Source: Welwitschia mirabilis
Taxonomy: Eukaryota; Gnetophyta; Gnetopsida; Welwitschiales
Length of the DNA stretch: 64,000 nucleotides
Direction of reading: 5' to 3'
Assembly: GCA_051453625.1 (NCBI GenBank)
Contig: JBOZIK010000001.1
Location: 271,168,256-271,232,255, forward strand
Position 1 is the stretch's first letter. Each line of letters opens with the position of its first letter. Position numbers and translations under genes: made by a program. Below the pieces are notes generated by a model that worked only from the letters and a program-made list of their open reading frames with translations, ran no database searches and had not been told where the DNA came from. This document shows positions 32,690-46,504 of this stretch, one piece after another.

Positions 32690-35600
32690 ACCTCTTATGG
32701 GAAAGACTTGAAGTCTAGGATGTCATGGTGCTCTAACACTCTTTCTTGGAGGTTAAGTGATTGATGGCTAGTTAAGAAGTTCTTCTCCTCCTCCTCCTTC
32801 ATCGATATAATGTATGTTTCTTTTAAGTTTAATATAAGAATTAGTTTAAGCCCTTTTATTGTTAATGCATAATTCCCATTAGTATTAGAAATGTTTAGGT
32901 AGGACTAGTTCTTAAAGTAGGTTTTATTCTATTATAGTTAATGCATAGTAAAATGGTATTAACAATTTTAAGGTAAATAACACTTAATTATCAAGTACTT
33001 TCAAATTGTGTGAGTTGTTTAATGTTATTTTCATGATTTATAATTTCTATAGTTTAATAGATTTTATGCATTAGGTTCATACTTTTCATGCTTGTAAAGG
33101 GCTGTGAAGTATTAAGAGGAATAGATAACTTACTAGCACTCATGTGATAGATGAGAATATGCCTCCATGCTAATCCTTAATGATTTGATGATTGTAGGCA
33201 TGTTTCAGGATACAAGAATCTTTGGAGCATAGGAGGAAAATTAGATGAATCACTAGATCTTTGGAGCATTTCCATTTCCTTGCATTACTAACTAAAGATC
33301 AATTTTCTCTTAAATTATGATTTTATTTATTTGTGTTTTCTATTGCAAGATATAATAATTCTATACCTTTTGATTAATTTTTTATTAGGATCTAAAACAT
33401 AAGAATTGATGTCTAGCTTTCAATAGAGCTAGTGCTACTGTCATCCCTTATGAGTGCCACCAACATATTTTATGCAAATATATTTCCATTTTTCATATAT
33501 GCTTTTGACTACATTTACATATTTTTAGAGCTTGATCTCTATTAAAAAGTTACAAAAATGGACTGATTCAGATTCATCTTTTACATTTTTCATTTCAAAA
33601 TCATCACATTCACCCCTTATTTTTCCATCCTATTTCAATCATTTCTAAACTTTTACATCTACATATTTTATATTCATTACTTTAAGACATTATAACTAAA
33701 GTTTTTATGTTTATTTTTTCATTTACATTAGTTTGCATGTTATCTTCCCTAACTTAGTTATGCATTGCATACTTTTCTTTCTAGTTGTTTCTATTTCCAG
33801 CTCATTTTAGACCACATTAGCACATGCATCATTCGTTTCTCATTTTTTATATTAAAATATTTCATCTGAAAATTTTGAGGGCAAAGTTTAACTTTGGTTA
33901 GAGGAAGTGACATTTGCACTTAAAGTAACTCTTTAAGTGCTCTATCTTTTACTTAAGTGCAATTTCAGAGCACATTAGCCAAAATGTTTCTACAATACTC
34001 TTCATCTTCTCATACTTGATTGAATTGATTTGTGATTTTTAACATGTTATCTAATTTTTTTAACACATGTTTTTGCTAAGAAACTAGCAAAATTTTGGCT
34101 TGGGATATCATAATACTTAAAAATTAACATCTATATCAAGGAATTAAGGCATTATTAGTGAGTTTAATTAATCATCAATGGTGGTTTTATGCATTTGTTT
34201 TACTTAAGGCTATGAAAAACTTATTTCACTACTAATATACTTAAATACTATCATTTTATAGGTTAAATGTAATATTAGGAGCATCATGATAGGAGATTGA
34301 GCTAGTGGAACATACATAATGGTGGCTTTAATAATGGGCATGGTAGTGCCAATTTCTTAGAATAAACTAATATCATACTTATGTTCCTAAGTCATTATGA
34401 TATGCACAATTCCTTTTAATAATTTTTTCAAAGAGAAGATATGTAAGGAATATTTTCTAAGAAGAACCTCTAAATTGGCCTCATGACTAAATAATTATTT
34501 TATGTACTTTTGAGCATGCTTTAGAATGATCAGATTAAGCCTTAGAAATTCTAATTAAAAACCTAATCTATGGATATAAATACCATTCCTTAGTTTATTT
34601 GAAGGGGGAAACTTCATTAGGATATTTCAAGAAATTGGAGATTTAGTCATGCATTCTTTCTAAGCCTTCCATAGGGATGTGCTAACTATAAACTAGCATA
34701 ATGCTCCTGGTTTCACATGAGTATATTTTTTAATTATATGCTTTACTTATTTTGATAATAAAGTACTACATGTTCTTAGTGCCTTACTTGGATATCAAGC
34801 TGTAAATGTTATACTTGTTATGCTTAGGATTGACTGAGTTATGCTTTTACTTTAAGATCTAGTTTAGTAATTTTCCTTTTCATTCTAGCTTGCATAACCT
34901 AAATGTTTATTTGATGGATCTTAGAAGATCCCTAGTTTTCATGCTTAGTTTATTTTTACTATGAAGGCTACGTGGCTTGGATATATGATCCTCATATCTA
35001 AGATGAATAATATTATGCCATTATGCTTGAGCCTAGACTAATGAAATACTTAGAGTTATTGTGAATTATATCATTGTAAATGAGTTCAAAGTAAAGCTAC
35101 ATATTTTTATTATAAGTACTTATGTTTCTCCTTGAAGTTATCATCTTAGTTTAAATGCCACGTCTAATTCCTAGCTTTTTAAATATCATTTCAACATCTA
35201 TTACTTTCTACTTTTGTGCTTTTTTTTCTACTAATAGGTCTTGCAATTTATCTTTGAGGAAGAGTGATAATAAGACTATACTATAAATGGAAGTCCTAGT
35301 ACTTTTAGTAAAAGTTGGGTTTAACCAAGTAAGATTTATACCCTTAGAGGGATCTTATAAATTACCATATATTAATGATAGATACAAGCAGAGCTAGATT
35401 TCATCACAAACATTCATAATTATGTTGTAAATTCTATATGGATTGCTATGCTAAAGGCATGTTCTAGCACTTTAATTATTATGATAATATAATTGTTAGA
35501 TTTTTCATCAAGGGACGATTTGTTGGATATTTTTGTAAGGTTTTTGTAATCACATTTAATCTTCTTCCATGTACCCTTCATAATTTAATTTATCTTTTCT

Positions 35601-38600
35601 ATTCTTTCTCTCATTCTTCTTACTCATGCTTATTTTATTGTAATAAAAAAAAATGTATACCCGTCAATACATTTGAAAATCATGTGCTCAATTGTTAAAT
35701 CATTCTCATCTTCTGAATGGGCTTGTCTACACTTTAAGGATCTGAGATACTTTAGGTTTTTCATTACAATGTAATAAGAAAAAATTATTTTCATTTTTTT
35801 TATCATAGAAAAGAGAAAAAGGAAAAGACATATGAAGAAAAAGGAAAGATATACTTCTATACATTTTATTTATATACATGTGATGAAGCTTGCAATTTTG
35901 ATGAAATAAGGTAATAAAGACCTCAGATCTCAATGAGCTTAAAATAATGTACTATAATTTAGTTTAAGGCTATTCATGATGATTGTGATCAGGAGGTTGA
36001 GATTGAAAGTAAAAATATAGAGCATGAAGGACTAATTTAATCTATCATCTCTATAGATATTACATGATAATTTTCTTGTCATCATATCTTATTCATTTAC
36101 TAGTGTAATGATTTTAACTCATTCTAACATTGAATGCATGAAATCAAATGAATTAAGACTTTTAATATATTAGTACCTTAGGCATTTACATTTCAAGAGA
36201 TATTATTTATTTATTTTTGGTCATGTTTAAGTCAAATCTAATGTTTTCATGTAACATCAACCACAATAGATAAAATTAAGTTAGTTTACTTTTTGGAAGT
36301 TAAGGTAGTTATTTAAAACTATCTATGATAATATAGCACCAATTCCATGAGTAAAATGGAATTATAGTGCCATTAGATAGTTTTCATATGTTAAGTATGA
36401 AGCAAATGTGGAAATTTAATGGTTTCAACATCTCCTTGTCTTAAAATTAATCCAAGTGCACTTACAAAGACTCATATTAATGTACAAACTCATATTATAA
36501 TATTATTCTATCAAATTTATGCCATTTTAATAATCCTAAGTTGACTTTAAGAAATTCTCAAGCATTGGAAGGAGATTTTCTACTTCAATTCTCTTATATT
36601 TTTTCACTTCCAAGTAGTTCTTCTCTATATATTAACTTTAAAATATTTTATATTATTTACTCTCATTTTTAACCATTATAAAAATCATTTTTAGTCTTTT
36701 ATATCATTTTAAATTCTATTTTCTATCACATTTTCCCCATTTTCATTCATCTAAAGGGCATTGTAGGGATTATGAAGTGCATGTGAAAGGGTAATGTAAC
36801 AAGAGGAGAAGGCATCAAATATTATAAAAAATTAGATTAAAGACTAATGAAAATGGCTAGGATTTTATCTAAAACCAATTAAGTGTTGTTTTTCCTTATG
36901 TTTTCATGCTTTTGTTTACTTGATATATGTATTTTAATCATGTTTTTCTTTTAATTTGATTAGACTTTATATCATACCATAATTTTGCATGTTTTATCAC
37001 TCTATGTAAAATAAATCATGTGTTTTCTTCCTCTTCTTTCTTCTTTCTTCTATTATTTTTATTTCTTCTAGAACACTTTCTTATAATTTCACCTTTATTC
37101 ATAACAAAATGATGATAAATTATATTTTTTCATTTCCAATATTGGTAGTTTGATATTTAAATATGTTATTTACATTTATTTAGAATTAAATTTATTTGTT
37201 TTTTCTTGACTTCTTCTCTCTTTGTTTTCCTTTTCTCAGAATCAAAGTAGATTAGTAAATTTTAGTACTTGTTTTAATAATAAGGCTTTTATGCAACTTT
37301 ACTTGTTCTAAAATTTTGTCTATGGTTTCTTGTCATGATTTAGAATCTTTTTTAATTAACTAGTTAGAATCAAAATTTTGTATCTCAAATCTTTTTTTGA
37401 CCATTTACAGTCAAAGTTACAGTTTCACTTAGAAAAATCTCTGAATTGTGAAATCTTAAGTTTTATTCTTTTTACATACTGAATTTCTATCTCATTATTA
37501 ATGCATTTCTTAAAATTTAAGATCCTACCTTATATTATTATTTGAGTAATTTCAGATTATGCAATTGAGTTTTTATTAAGTTTTGTATTTTTCTTTCTAT
37601 GTTTATCAAAGTAGGATTGACAATAATTGTTCTAGTTTTTTTAGATGCACTATTTTTATTAGTTTTAAGTGATTTTACTTGATTTTATATGTTTAGTTCT
37701 GAAAACATATTTTAAAACATATTCTATGTATTTTAAAGATTGTAAGAATCCCCCTTCCCCCACATTATTTTCTCTTTTTATTAGTGAAAGTAGCTTAAAA
37801 TTGACTAAGTATTATTTTGAGTTAATAAACATTCATGTGTTGGTTTTTATTACTTGTTGATTTTGAACACAATTTAGATATTTCATTGTTTTATAATCCA
37901 TTTTTATTATACTAAAAGGTTATATTTAAAGTTAATTATATCAAAGTTTAATGAAAATCTTGTTTAAGTTAAACAATTTTAAGTTATTCTAAATTTGTAC
38001 TAAATTGAATGAAATGGTTAAATTACTTAATTAAATTCATGTTATATGATTTTAAGTAATAAAATTTTCAAAAAAATATTTCAATATGAAAATAACTTAG
38101 ATATATTTAACTATTTAAACTCTCTTACTTATTTTTATTTTATTATATTCTTCTTTTTATATCTCATAAAACTATGCTTTGACATGTGTGGTTCTTCATG
38201 GTAATTTTAATTCATTTATTTTAATTTATTATATATCACTTAAGAGAAATAGTTATTTTATCATATGAAGTAATAGCTTCATAAAATAAAATTAATATTT
38301 TTATATGAATGCATATCATGTGTTTCATCACTTTAGTATTCATGTGCTTCTACGATATATGAAATTTGACATAGGCGATTCTTTTATGCTTTAATATGAA
38401 CTATTTATAGTTCATTTTATATACCTAAGTTAAATTATTATGCTAAATACATATTTCGTTTTATAAAGGCTTAGTGCTTAATCTTCCCATTTTTAAAATT
38501 GAGTTTTTCCTTTGTTTAACATGGTCATATTAGATATGTAAAAAATATGTCAAAGGAATAAGAAATCCATTAGTGGTAACTATATTTATATTTATGAGTA

Positions 38601-41433
38601 AACATATATTAAGATGCATGCAAAGCTTGTAAAAATAGAATCAATGAAGTAATCTACATTGAAGATCACTTGATAATAACCAATCCAAACTATTATGCAA
38701 GGAAATTTGCATATAGATTTGCTACTATGTTGATAAATTCAATACTATGTTTATCAACTAAATTTTGAGCATTTAATTCTATAACATGATGCAAGAATTG
38801 AGAAAGAAAAAAAGCAAATATAGTTTTCTTATTACCTAAAACTAAGTTTTCTTTAAATTATGTTTTATTTTTGGGAGTCTTTAGTGAAACTTTATATCAT
38901 AATCACTAGATGAGAAATACGTATTTAAAAGTAGCTAAAAACTCTATAAAGTTCCTAGTATTTAAAAGGTAAACTTTATTTTAAAAACACTTAACATTTG
39001 CTAGGGCTTCAATAACAAGGGCCTAAAACATTGGACATGACCTTAAGAGAGGGTCAAGTCTAAGACTAGACAATGCCTCTAAGAAGGCATGCATCCTCAT
39101 GTACAAATAAACATTCTTATTTCAAGATTACATAACTATCTTTAAATATCAACATAGGTGGATAATAAAAACCCTTATGCTAAATCATTGAGAGCACTAA
39201 GTATAAACTACTTTAAAGAAAACATCAAGGAGTCCAGTGCACAAGCATATTCCAATGAGTTTTCAAATAGTGTAAGAAAATGGCTAACCAATTCATTGTC
39301 AAGGAGGAATCTTTGTAAACAAATGAAGCTAGGTATAATTGTTTATTAACACATGTTAAAAAAAAATAAAAATATTTTAGATTATTACTAATTTATTAAT
39401 ATCTATTAGTGCATTCATAAGTAGGTAGCTATTATAGAAATAAAGTTTATAATATAAAGCCAACAAAGTAAAATATTATAACAAAATTTATAGACACCAT
39501 AAATACATTTGGTAAGTAGTATGATAAGGAATAATAGTATTTAGAGTGAATAAGTTAAGGAAAATCAATGGTTAAAAATGCATTGAAGAAATTAATAATG
39601 TAAAATATAATGTAGTCACTCATGACTGATTTGTGTATTGTCTGCTCCATCATGTAATTCATTAAGTTTGGAATGTTACCCATGATTGACTGTAATATTT
39701 CCTCTCTTTAGCTATTCATTATTATGCATTATGAAATTATTCAGTTATGTTTTAAACTTATGAGTGCAAATAATATATTAAAAAGGCATATTGATAATAA
39801 AATATAAAATAAAGTTTATTCATATGCCAATAAATTTGATATAGATTTAAAATTTACAAATATTATAGTTCATTATCTTAGCTTATGATAATGAAATAGG
39901 AGTATTCAAAGTAGGTTGAAAGTTAAAATTGATGAAAAGATAACTTAAAGAAGAAGAAAATAAAGAGAGGAAAATAAACTTCTAGATTCTATACAAGGAA
40001 TTAATAATGTAACTAAATCATCCACAATTTTAAAAAAGGTAAAATAAGAAAAATCAATGTTAAATATAAAACAACACAATAATTATAGGGGTAAAAATCA
40101 TTTTCAATTTGAATAATTTCAATTTTTTTAATAGATCATATAAATTTTATATTCATAAAATCTAATATCTTAATTTATTTTTAAATTATTATTAGTTGAT
40201 GAATTTGGTTGAGTTTGTAACAGATCAAGTGAGATGCTAGTTCCCCTTAAATAATAGTGTATGTAGCAATAGTGGTAAAAAAATAATTTAAAAAAGGGTA
40301 GATAAGTTAAAGCAAACATACCCTAAGCATAATGCTAGCAACACTAAATATGATGACAATAAAACTAAAATAATCAAAAGCTAAATTTGAGATGCTATAA
40401 TGGAAGGTTCACATGACATAGTTATAGAAGGTAGTTCTAGATCTAAGCTTAATGTTTTATTATTCCTCATTTTATTTGTTGAAACCAAGTGAAGATACAC
40501 CCTCTTTTTCAATTCCTTTTCTTCTTTGCTTTAGATCTTTAGTGTCTTAACAAATTAGATGCAAGTAAGTATGTGAATCTGTTGTTTGAGGAAGGGGATG
40601 ATTGCATTATCAAAACCTAAACTAGAAATATTGTTTCTAAAACATTCATTTTATTATGATTCAAGAATTATATAATGTATTTTTCTTTCTACTAAGAATC
40701 ATCACTTATTCAAGGTCAGGATATGGTTGGGATTGGTTGAAACTATGAGACTCACATCACTAGAATATGATAGTTCCTATATCCTTTAGTTGTAGGGGTC
40801 TAATGGATAACCTTCTTAGTCCAAATATTTTTGTTTTTTTGATTCATAAATATGCTAAAAGTATGAGAAGTATTTCTATCATCCACATAGGTAACCACTT
40901 AATAAATGCCATCACTATGAAGAAAGTCAATATCCCAAGTATCTCTCTTAATAACACATGAATATAACTCTAAAAAATCATGAATGTTTTGGATTCATGG
41001 TTAAATGGGTTAAATAAAATATCCATGCCAAAATTTCATATCTAATGAAAAAAACCATATATCCTTTATAGTCAGTACTAGTCTTGTAGGAAATCAAGTG
41101 GGTAACACCTCATTTAAAGCTTTGTATCCCCTCGATATGAGGAATAAAAAGATTAAAGTTTTCTCTAATAACAATGACAAGCAATCTATAAATGTATTTT
41201 GTGTATATATTCAATAGAATATGTAGAGTCATAACTCTCTATATGCTTATGGATTATTCATAAACCATGGGATAGATAAACCCATGGAAATGAGGACAAA
41301 TTTTGAAATGAATGGCATATGATATCATATAATCAGTGAATTGCTCTTTTAAAGGATAAGCCAAAAAGCTATAAGGGAAGAATATGAAAGAAATCTCATA
41401 GAAGGATTTACAAAGATAAAGTCTAAGATGATT
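32690..41433. other. Long AT-rich stretch, no gene recognised
   Basis: About 8.7 kb without a followable protein domain, RNA gene or array. 'gagggcaaagtttaactttgg' (33878-33898) resembles 3' non-coding parts of Athila-type elements. Frames of about 60 codons occur (for example 39158-39349, a mixed-composition 63-residue product), none with start context, motif or neighbours that support a gene. Confidence 0.5.
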
Positions 41434-41950
41434 TGTCATATCTTATATTTTTTAAACCTTACTTACTTGCATATTAAGTATATTAAGCTTTTAATAAAAT
41501 GATTAATTATCCTTGTTTAAAATCCTTACTAAAATAAGATGGAATTTTAAATTAACTTTAGTTTTTAATTTTCCTAACTCATCATGAAAATGATAAAAAC
41601 TACATTAGAATATTTTAATGATAAAATACATCCAAACATTTAAAATTAGATGGTTCAATTATGTGAGAAATTGAAATCACATGATAAAATTAATAAATTA
41701 AAAATTTCAGGAATACATAATAATATATTTTGCATCTTATTGACTCATTTAAATTCTTGGTAAAATATGATAAGTACACTATATAATGAATAAAAATTTT
41801 CTTCCTTGTGTTATGTGATTAATAGATTTTACACTTTATGAAATAAATGGGCATGTAAACAAGTACATCCAATCTTATCTAGAACCAAGAATGATAAATA
41901 AGTATATTTACTCTACCATGACTTTTATGTTTTTAAGATGCATTAAGGCA
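41434..41950 (+). mobile_element. 5' LTR of element E (Tekay/Del-like chromovirus)
   Basis: 517-bp LTR that starts TGTCATATCTTATATT and ends 'aaggca' two bases before a primer-binding site. Its first ~400 bp match 60040-60434, which starts TGTCATATCCCATACT after a purine tract. The pair brackets one element's gag-pol on the plus strand. Confidence 0.85.
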
Positions 41951-41952
41951 AT

Positions 41953-41964
41953 TGGTTCATAGCA
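41953..41964 (+). promoter_or_regulatory. Primer-binding site, element E
   Basis: TGGTTCATAGCA, a degraded form of the tRNA-Met primer site TGGTATCAGAGC, directly after the LTR. Confidence 0.6.
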
Positions 41965-42099
41965 TGATTAAGTGATGTTAAAAAGGTTATAGGTACTTTA
42001 GCATGTAATGAATATGGAAAGGGTTCTTTAGATATTTATATATTATAAGGAGAAGCTAATCTATGATGAAAAATAAAAATGACTACGTTACGAGATCTA

Positions 42100-42720
42100 G
42101 TACTTTTATGCAAAAAAATTGAACACATCTTTAAGAAAAGGCACATTATCAAGGCCTATATTTGCCAAAAGTTACAAAGTTTTACAATTTAAGATAAGTT
42201 CATAATGTGTCCATAGCATCTCATGAATGCAAATTTATAGAATTATTAAGACATGTATCACATATGTATCTAGATGAAGAAGCTAAGAAAAATATCTTTA
42301 TTGATAGTATTCTTCCTTCTATTGCTATCAAAGTATCCATATTTCAACCTAAGAATCTATAGCAAAGGCTGTAGAAAAGGCAAATGTAGCAGAATAAAAT
42401 TGGCAAAGACAATAAGAAATTAAAAAAAGAAAATTCTCCATTGGATCATATCCTTAAAGAAAATTGCTCACAAATGTCTTATAAAAATAGTAGAAATAGG
42501 AATTTTAATCAACTGAAACAGACTCCATTGAAAAGAAAATAGAATGTTCTTAGTCAAAGCTATGCAAGTAATTAACTTTAGATATCCAACTTTCACCAAA
42601 CTACCAATAAGTATTAGTACTAAAATTAGTATAATGAATATCAATACTACCATTATAAAATAAATCATAATATAAGAGAATGTCTATTATGTAATAGAGA
42701 CCTTTCTAAATAACAACCAG
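42100..42720 (+). pseudogene. Ty3/gypsy gag, element E
   Basis: Decayed Gag. The clearest part is K-F-I-E-L-L-R-H-V-S-H-M-Y-L-D-E-E-A-K-K followed by a degenerate S-I-L-P-S-I, the end of the retrotransposon Gag core (normally ...F.eL.ryaP.lv.dee.K..rFl.GLrp.I). The N-terminal half expected between the primer site and here is short or missing. A 100-N gap (42782-42881) separates it from the protease. Confidence 0.7.
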
Positions 42721-42781
42721 AAAAACCTCAAAGATTAAAAAGTATTACTTAATTAGTAGGACAATTTTGAGTAGCAGTAGA

Positions 42782-42881
42782 NNNNNNNNNNNNNNNNNNN
42801 NNNNNNNNNNNNNNNNNNNNNNNNNNNNNNNNNNNNNNNNNNNNNNNNNNNNNNNNNNNNNNNNNNNNNNNNNNNNNNNNN
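42782..42881. other. Assembly gap (100 N)
   Basis: Gap of unknown size between Gag and protease of element E; the zinc knuckle and the D-S/T-G site of the protease would lie here. Confidence 1.
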
Positions 42882-43260
42882 GATAATCAAGAGGTAAAAT
42901 TTTAAAGCTTTATCATAAAAGATAAGGTTTACTTAATAATAAAGAAGTGATTATTTTATTTAATTATATAATAACACATTGCTTTATACCTCCTAGAATT
43001 ATTGCAAGAGAAAAATTATGTTTTACTTCAATTGAGGGATGCATAGAGATAACAAATGGATCTATGTCTAAAGTTAATCAATAAGTACAAAACTATACTA
43101 TATCTATAAGTGGAGGAGATTTTCAAATATAACTAATTGTTATTAACTTAGAAAAATATGATATTGTTTTGTGTATAAATTAGATAATGCAAAACAAAGC
43201 AGTTATAAATTGTGAAAAGCATCAAATAGAAATGATTAATATAGTCAAAAACTAATCTTT
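42882..43260 (+). pseudogene. Protease C-terminal part, element E
   Basis: Plus-strand remnant reading T-N-G-S-M-S-K-V-N, then L-I-V-I-N-L-E-K-Y-D-I-V-L, and N-K-A-V-I-N-C. These match the chromovirus protease C-terminus (flap region, 'dvILGMDWL' block and 'AvIDC'). The catalytic Asp lies before this piece, in or beyond the gap. Confidence 0.7.
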
Positions 43261-43519
43261 CAAGGTTATTACAAATTAGCAATGGAGAATTTAAATAATG
43301 GAAAGCATATAAAAAAAGTTTAAAGGAGAATGTAAATTTCTATATTATATCTAAAATCAATTATCTTTAAGAAATGAAAAACTTTAAAAAAGAATATACC
43401 AACAATCTAAGGATGTCTTGATGTATTTACAAAAAAATTATCAAGAATTACACCAATTTAGAAAGTTAAGTTTTTCATTAAATTGATCCTAGGAACCTAA
43501 TAAATTTCTAAGGCATCAT

Positions 43520-44290
43520 ATATAATGTCTCCTATAAAAATGTAAAAATTAAAAATTTAGCTTGAAGAACTCTTACAAAAAGGTTTTATTCATCCTAGTG
43601 TATCATCATGAAAAGCATTTGTATTATTTGTAAAGAAGAAATATGGAACATTAATATTATACATTAATTATAGATAGTTAAATAAGATTACCATTAAGAA
43701 TAAGCATTTGCTACAAAAAAAAAGATGACCTTTTTAATAATATGGAGGAAGCTAACATGTTCTCAAAAGTTGATCTAAATCTAAATATCATAAACTTCAA
43801 ATAAGGAAGAAGATATTTATAAAATAGCATTTAGAACCTCCTATGGGCATTATGAGTTTACTATTGTACTTTTTAATTTAACTAATGCTTCTTTAGTATT
43901 TATGAATCCTATGAATTAGGTTTTTCAACCACATCTTTATTCCTCTATAGTAGTATTTATTAGTGATGTCTTCATTTATTTTAAGACATATGAAGAGCAT
44001 GAAGAAAACTTGAGAATAGTATTACAAACTTTATGAAATCACCAATTATATGCTAACATTAAAAAATTCTATTTAAAAAGGAATCCATCTAATTTGTAGG
44101 TCATGTAATATCCAAGAAAGGTATATTAGTGGATCACGATAAAATTAAATCAATCATGAAATGGCTAACACATATAAATATTACTAAGGTTAAAAGCTTT
44201 CTTGGTCTTATCAGGTACTATCGCTGATTAATCTTCAACTTATTTAAGATAACTTCTTTATTAATAAGCCTTTTAAAGAAAAACTAAAAC
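43520..44290 (+). pseudogene. Reverse transcriptase, element E
   Basis: Broken over three frames but collinear with Ty3/gypsy RT: L-L-Q-K-G-F-I-H-P-S-V-S-S, F-V-K-K-K-Y-G, L-N-K-I-T-I-K-N, F-S-K-V-D-L, then F-I-S-D in place of the F-x-D-D active site (first Asp lost), K-T-Y-E-E-H-E, a G-H-V-I-S-K-K-G-I-L-V-D block and V-K-S-F-L-G-L-I-R-Y-Y-R. RT would copy the element RNA to DNA; this copy is inactive. Confidence 0.9.
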
Positions 44291-44319
44291 TTTCAATAGA
44301 TTAAAAAAATGCAGTAGTC

Positions 44320-44760
44320 ATTTGATAATCTCAAATAATGCTTAAATAATGCTTTAATCTTAGTAATTCTAGATGATTTAAATAAATTTTTAGTTTATAC
44401 TAATGCTTCTAGAGAAGTTAGTGAAGTAGTGCTTGAACAAAATAAAATAGCAATAGCTTATGAATCAAGACAACCTAAAACTCATAAGAGGAATGATCCT
44501 ATTCATGATCTTAAATTAGCTACAGTAATTTTTTATTTAAAGTTATGGAAGAATTATCTCCATTGTGCAAAGTTACAAGTTTAGATAGGCCATAAGAGTT
44601 TAAAATACCTTTTTAGTATACTAAACTTAAACATTAGGCAAATACGATAGATAGAATTTCTTTTTGATTTTAATCTAGAGATTTCATACCATGAAGGTAA
44701 AGAAAATAAGGTTGTAGATGCTCTTAGTGAACAAGATTATCTCAAAGTAATCATAAAAAT
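44320..44760 (+). pseudogene. RNase H, element E
   Basis: Mostly in one frame: L-V-Y-T-N-A-S-R-E (the D of the usual Y-T-D-A-S is Asn), I-A-Y-E-S-R-Q, H-D-L-K-L-A-T-V, G-H-K-S-L-K-Y-L-F and E-G-K-E-N-K-V-V-D-A-L-S. The order and spacing match gypsy RNase H, which removes RNA from the RNA/DNA hybrid. Follows RT directly. Confidence 0.9.
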
Positions 44761-44869
44761 TCAAAGCCAAATTCTTACCATTATGTTAGAATGATTAAAA
44801 AAGATGAGAATTGTCAAAAATTAAAGGACTGGTTATAAAAATCAATAAATTTAGAGAATTTTAGTATTA

Positions 44870-45560
44870 ATTTAGATGATACTGTTAGATTCAAAAGAGG
44901 ATTCTTGATTCCTAATGTAGATGGATTTAGACATAAGCTAATGTTTGAATTTAGAATCTACCTATAGTAGGTCATCCTGGAGAAACTAAAATGTATCAAA
45001 ATATGAAATAAAAATTTTGATTACTAGTGATAAGAAATGATACAATAGAATTTATGTCAAGGTATCTTAATTGTTATAAAGTTAAAGAAAAACTTAGAAA
45101 TCTAGTAAGATTACTTTATTCTTATGATATTCCAGAATATAAATGGAATGTGATTTGCATATACTTTATTGTAAGACTTCCAAAAAATCAAAGAGGTAAT
45201 GAATCTACTATGATACTAATTGATAGGAAAACTAAGTTAACACATTTTATTCTAGTAAAATCTACTTATGATGCCAAATATATAGCTAAAATATATATTC
45301 AAAATGTTATTCGATTACGTAGTATAGTTTTAGTAATTATCTTTGATAGAGATTTAAGATTTACTTTTAAGTTTTAGTGATAATTAAAAATGGGTTTAGA
45401 AACTAAGTTAAATATGAGAATTGCTTTTAACCCTTAAACAATTAGTTAAGTAGAATAAGTTAATTAAATTTTATAAGAACTTCTCAAAGAATATATTCTA
45501 GATAATCCAAAGAGTTACAAAGAGTACTTAGTATTGCTATAATTTAAATATAATAACTAA
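44870..45560 (+). pseudogene. Integrase, N-terminal and core part, element E
   Basis: Starts with a degraded H-H-C-C region (V-G-H-P-G-E-T-K-M-Y, then S-R-Y-L-N-C-Y-K-V-K), followed by a frame open from 45027 to 45377: P-E-Y-K-W-N-V-I-C-I-Y-F, where Tyr stands for the first catalytic Asp, D-R-K-T-K-L-T-H-F and I-I-F-D-R-D-L-R-F, keeping the second Asp. It goes on to V-L-L-stop-F-K-Y-N-N at 45560. There the protein stops abruptly and LTR F begins; the next residues of the same domain are found at 59352. Confidence 0.9.
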
Positions 45561-46504
45561 TGAGGATAAATTTTAATGTAAATTATGCTTATTAATAAAG
45601 TGTTTTTAGTATCTAATCATGCATCTTAACTAACAATAGACGTTTTTCATTATTACTATATTCACTAATCAATATATTAGTTAGTTAATATATTAGAAGA
45701 TTATTATGTATATTTTATTATTGCATTTCAGTTACAAGATGCCACATGGCATAAAGATGGGAGAGAAGGTTGATGTGATTAAAAAAGCAATAAATCCTAA
45801 TCATGTACCTATTTTTAAAGAGAAAAGTATGAAAACAAAAAAACAAACAATGGTATAAGAATAGGATCACCACCAATTTGGCAAAATGTTTTAGGAATAA
45901 TCTAAGTAAGAAGATAAAGAAAGGGAGCTCCAGCCATCCTGTAAAAGGCACAATAACATTTAAAAAACTCTATAGTGTTACCTACAAAGGAGAAAATAAG
46001 ACTTATCACATCTTTATATAACAATTCATATTTCAATATAAAGCTAAAAATCATATTTGAGTATCATTGTGTGAATTTTTTATTACTTGAAAAAATAATA
46101 TTATCTCTATTTTCTTCTATTTATGCATCTGAACATAAATTAGGATAATTAATAGTACTTAGAAATAAGTATTATCTAGTACATTATATAAATTATATCA
46201 TTCTTTGTTACTTTTACCATTTCCCCTTGATGTAATATATGTACATAACAATTTAGTAGTAATAAACCAACCTAACTAATTCAAGTAACTTCATCATAAG
46301 ACTATTGTGATGATGAATTTTGAACCAAATGGTTGAATCTTAACTAGCTCTTTACTAAGCCTTTGGTTATTTTTATTTAATGACGTAAGCTTATTTTTAG
46401 GGTAACAGCAACATAGTCTCTGCATTTCTCTAGTGTTATTTTATATTGTTTAATATTATTTAGTAATAGTTTTTGCACTTATTTCATCATATAAGCATCC
46501 ATCA
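45561..46504 (+). mobile_element. 5' LTR of element F
   Basis: About 940 bp, matching 58447-59349 over nearly its full length at roughly 80-85% identity by eye. Ends 'gcatccatca'; the 3' copy ends 'cacccatca'. The start is uncertain (TGAGG at 45561 fits the end of the element E reading frame, TG at 45601 is an alternative), because the matching start of the 3' LTR is in a gap. The TATA box is mutated to TACAAAGG (45983-45990). Confidence 0.8.

Noticed and set aside
39158-39349. 63-codon plus-strand frame with mixed composition
   Set aside because: No motif, no promoter or neighbour supporting it, and frames of this length are common by chance over 64 kb.
45718-45951. Minus-strand frame conserved with 58524-58733
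   Set aside because: Both lie in the two LTRs of element F, so the similarity comes from LTR duplication, not from coding conservation.
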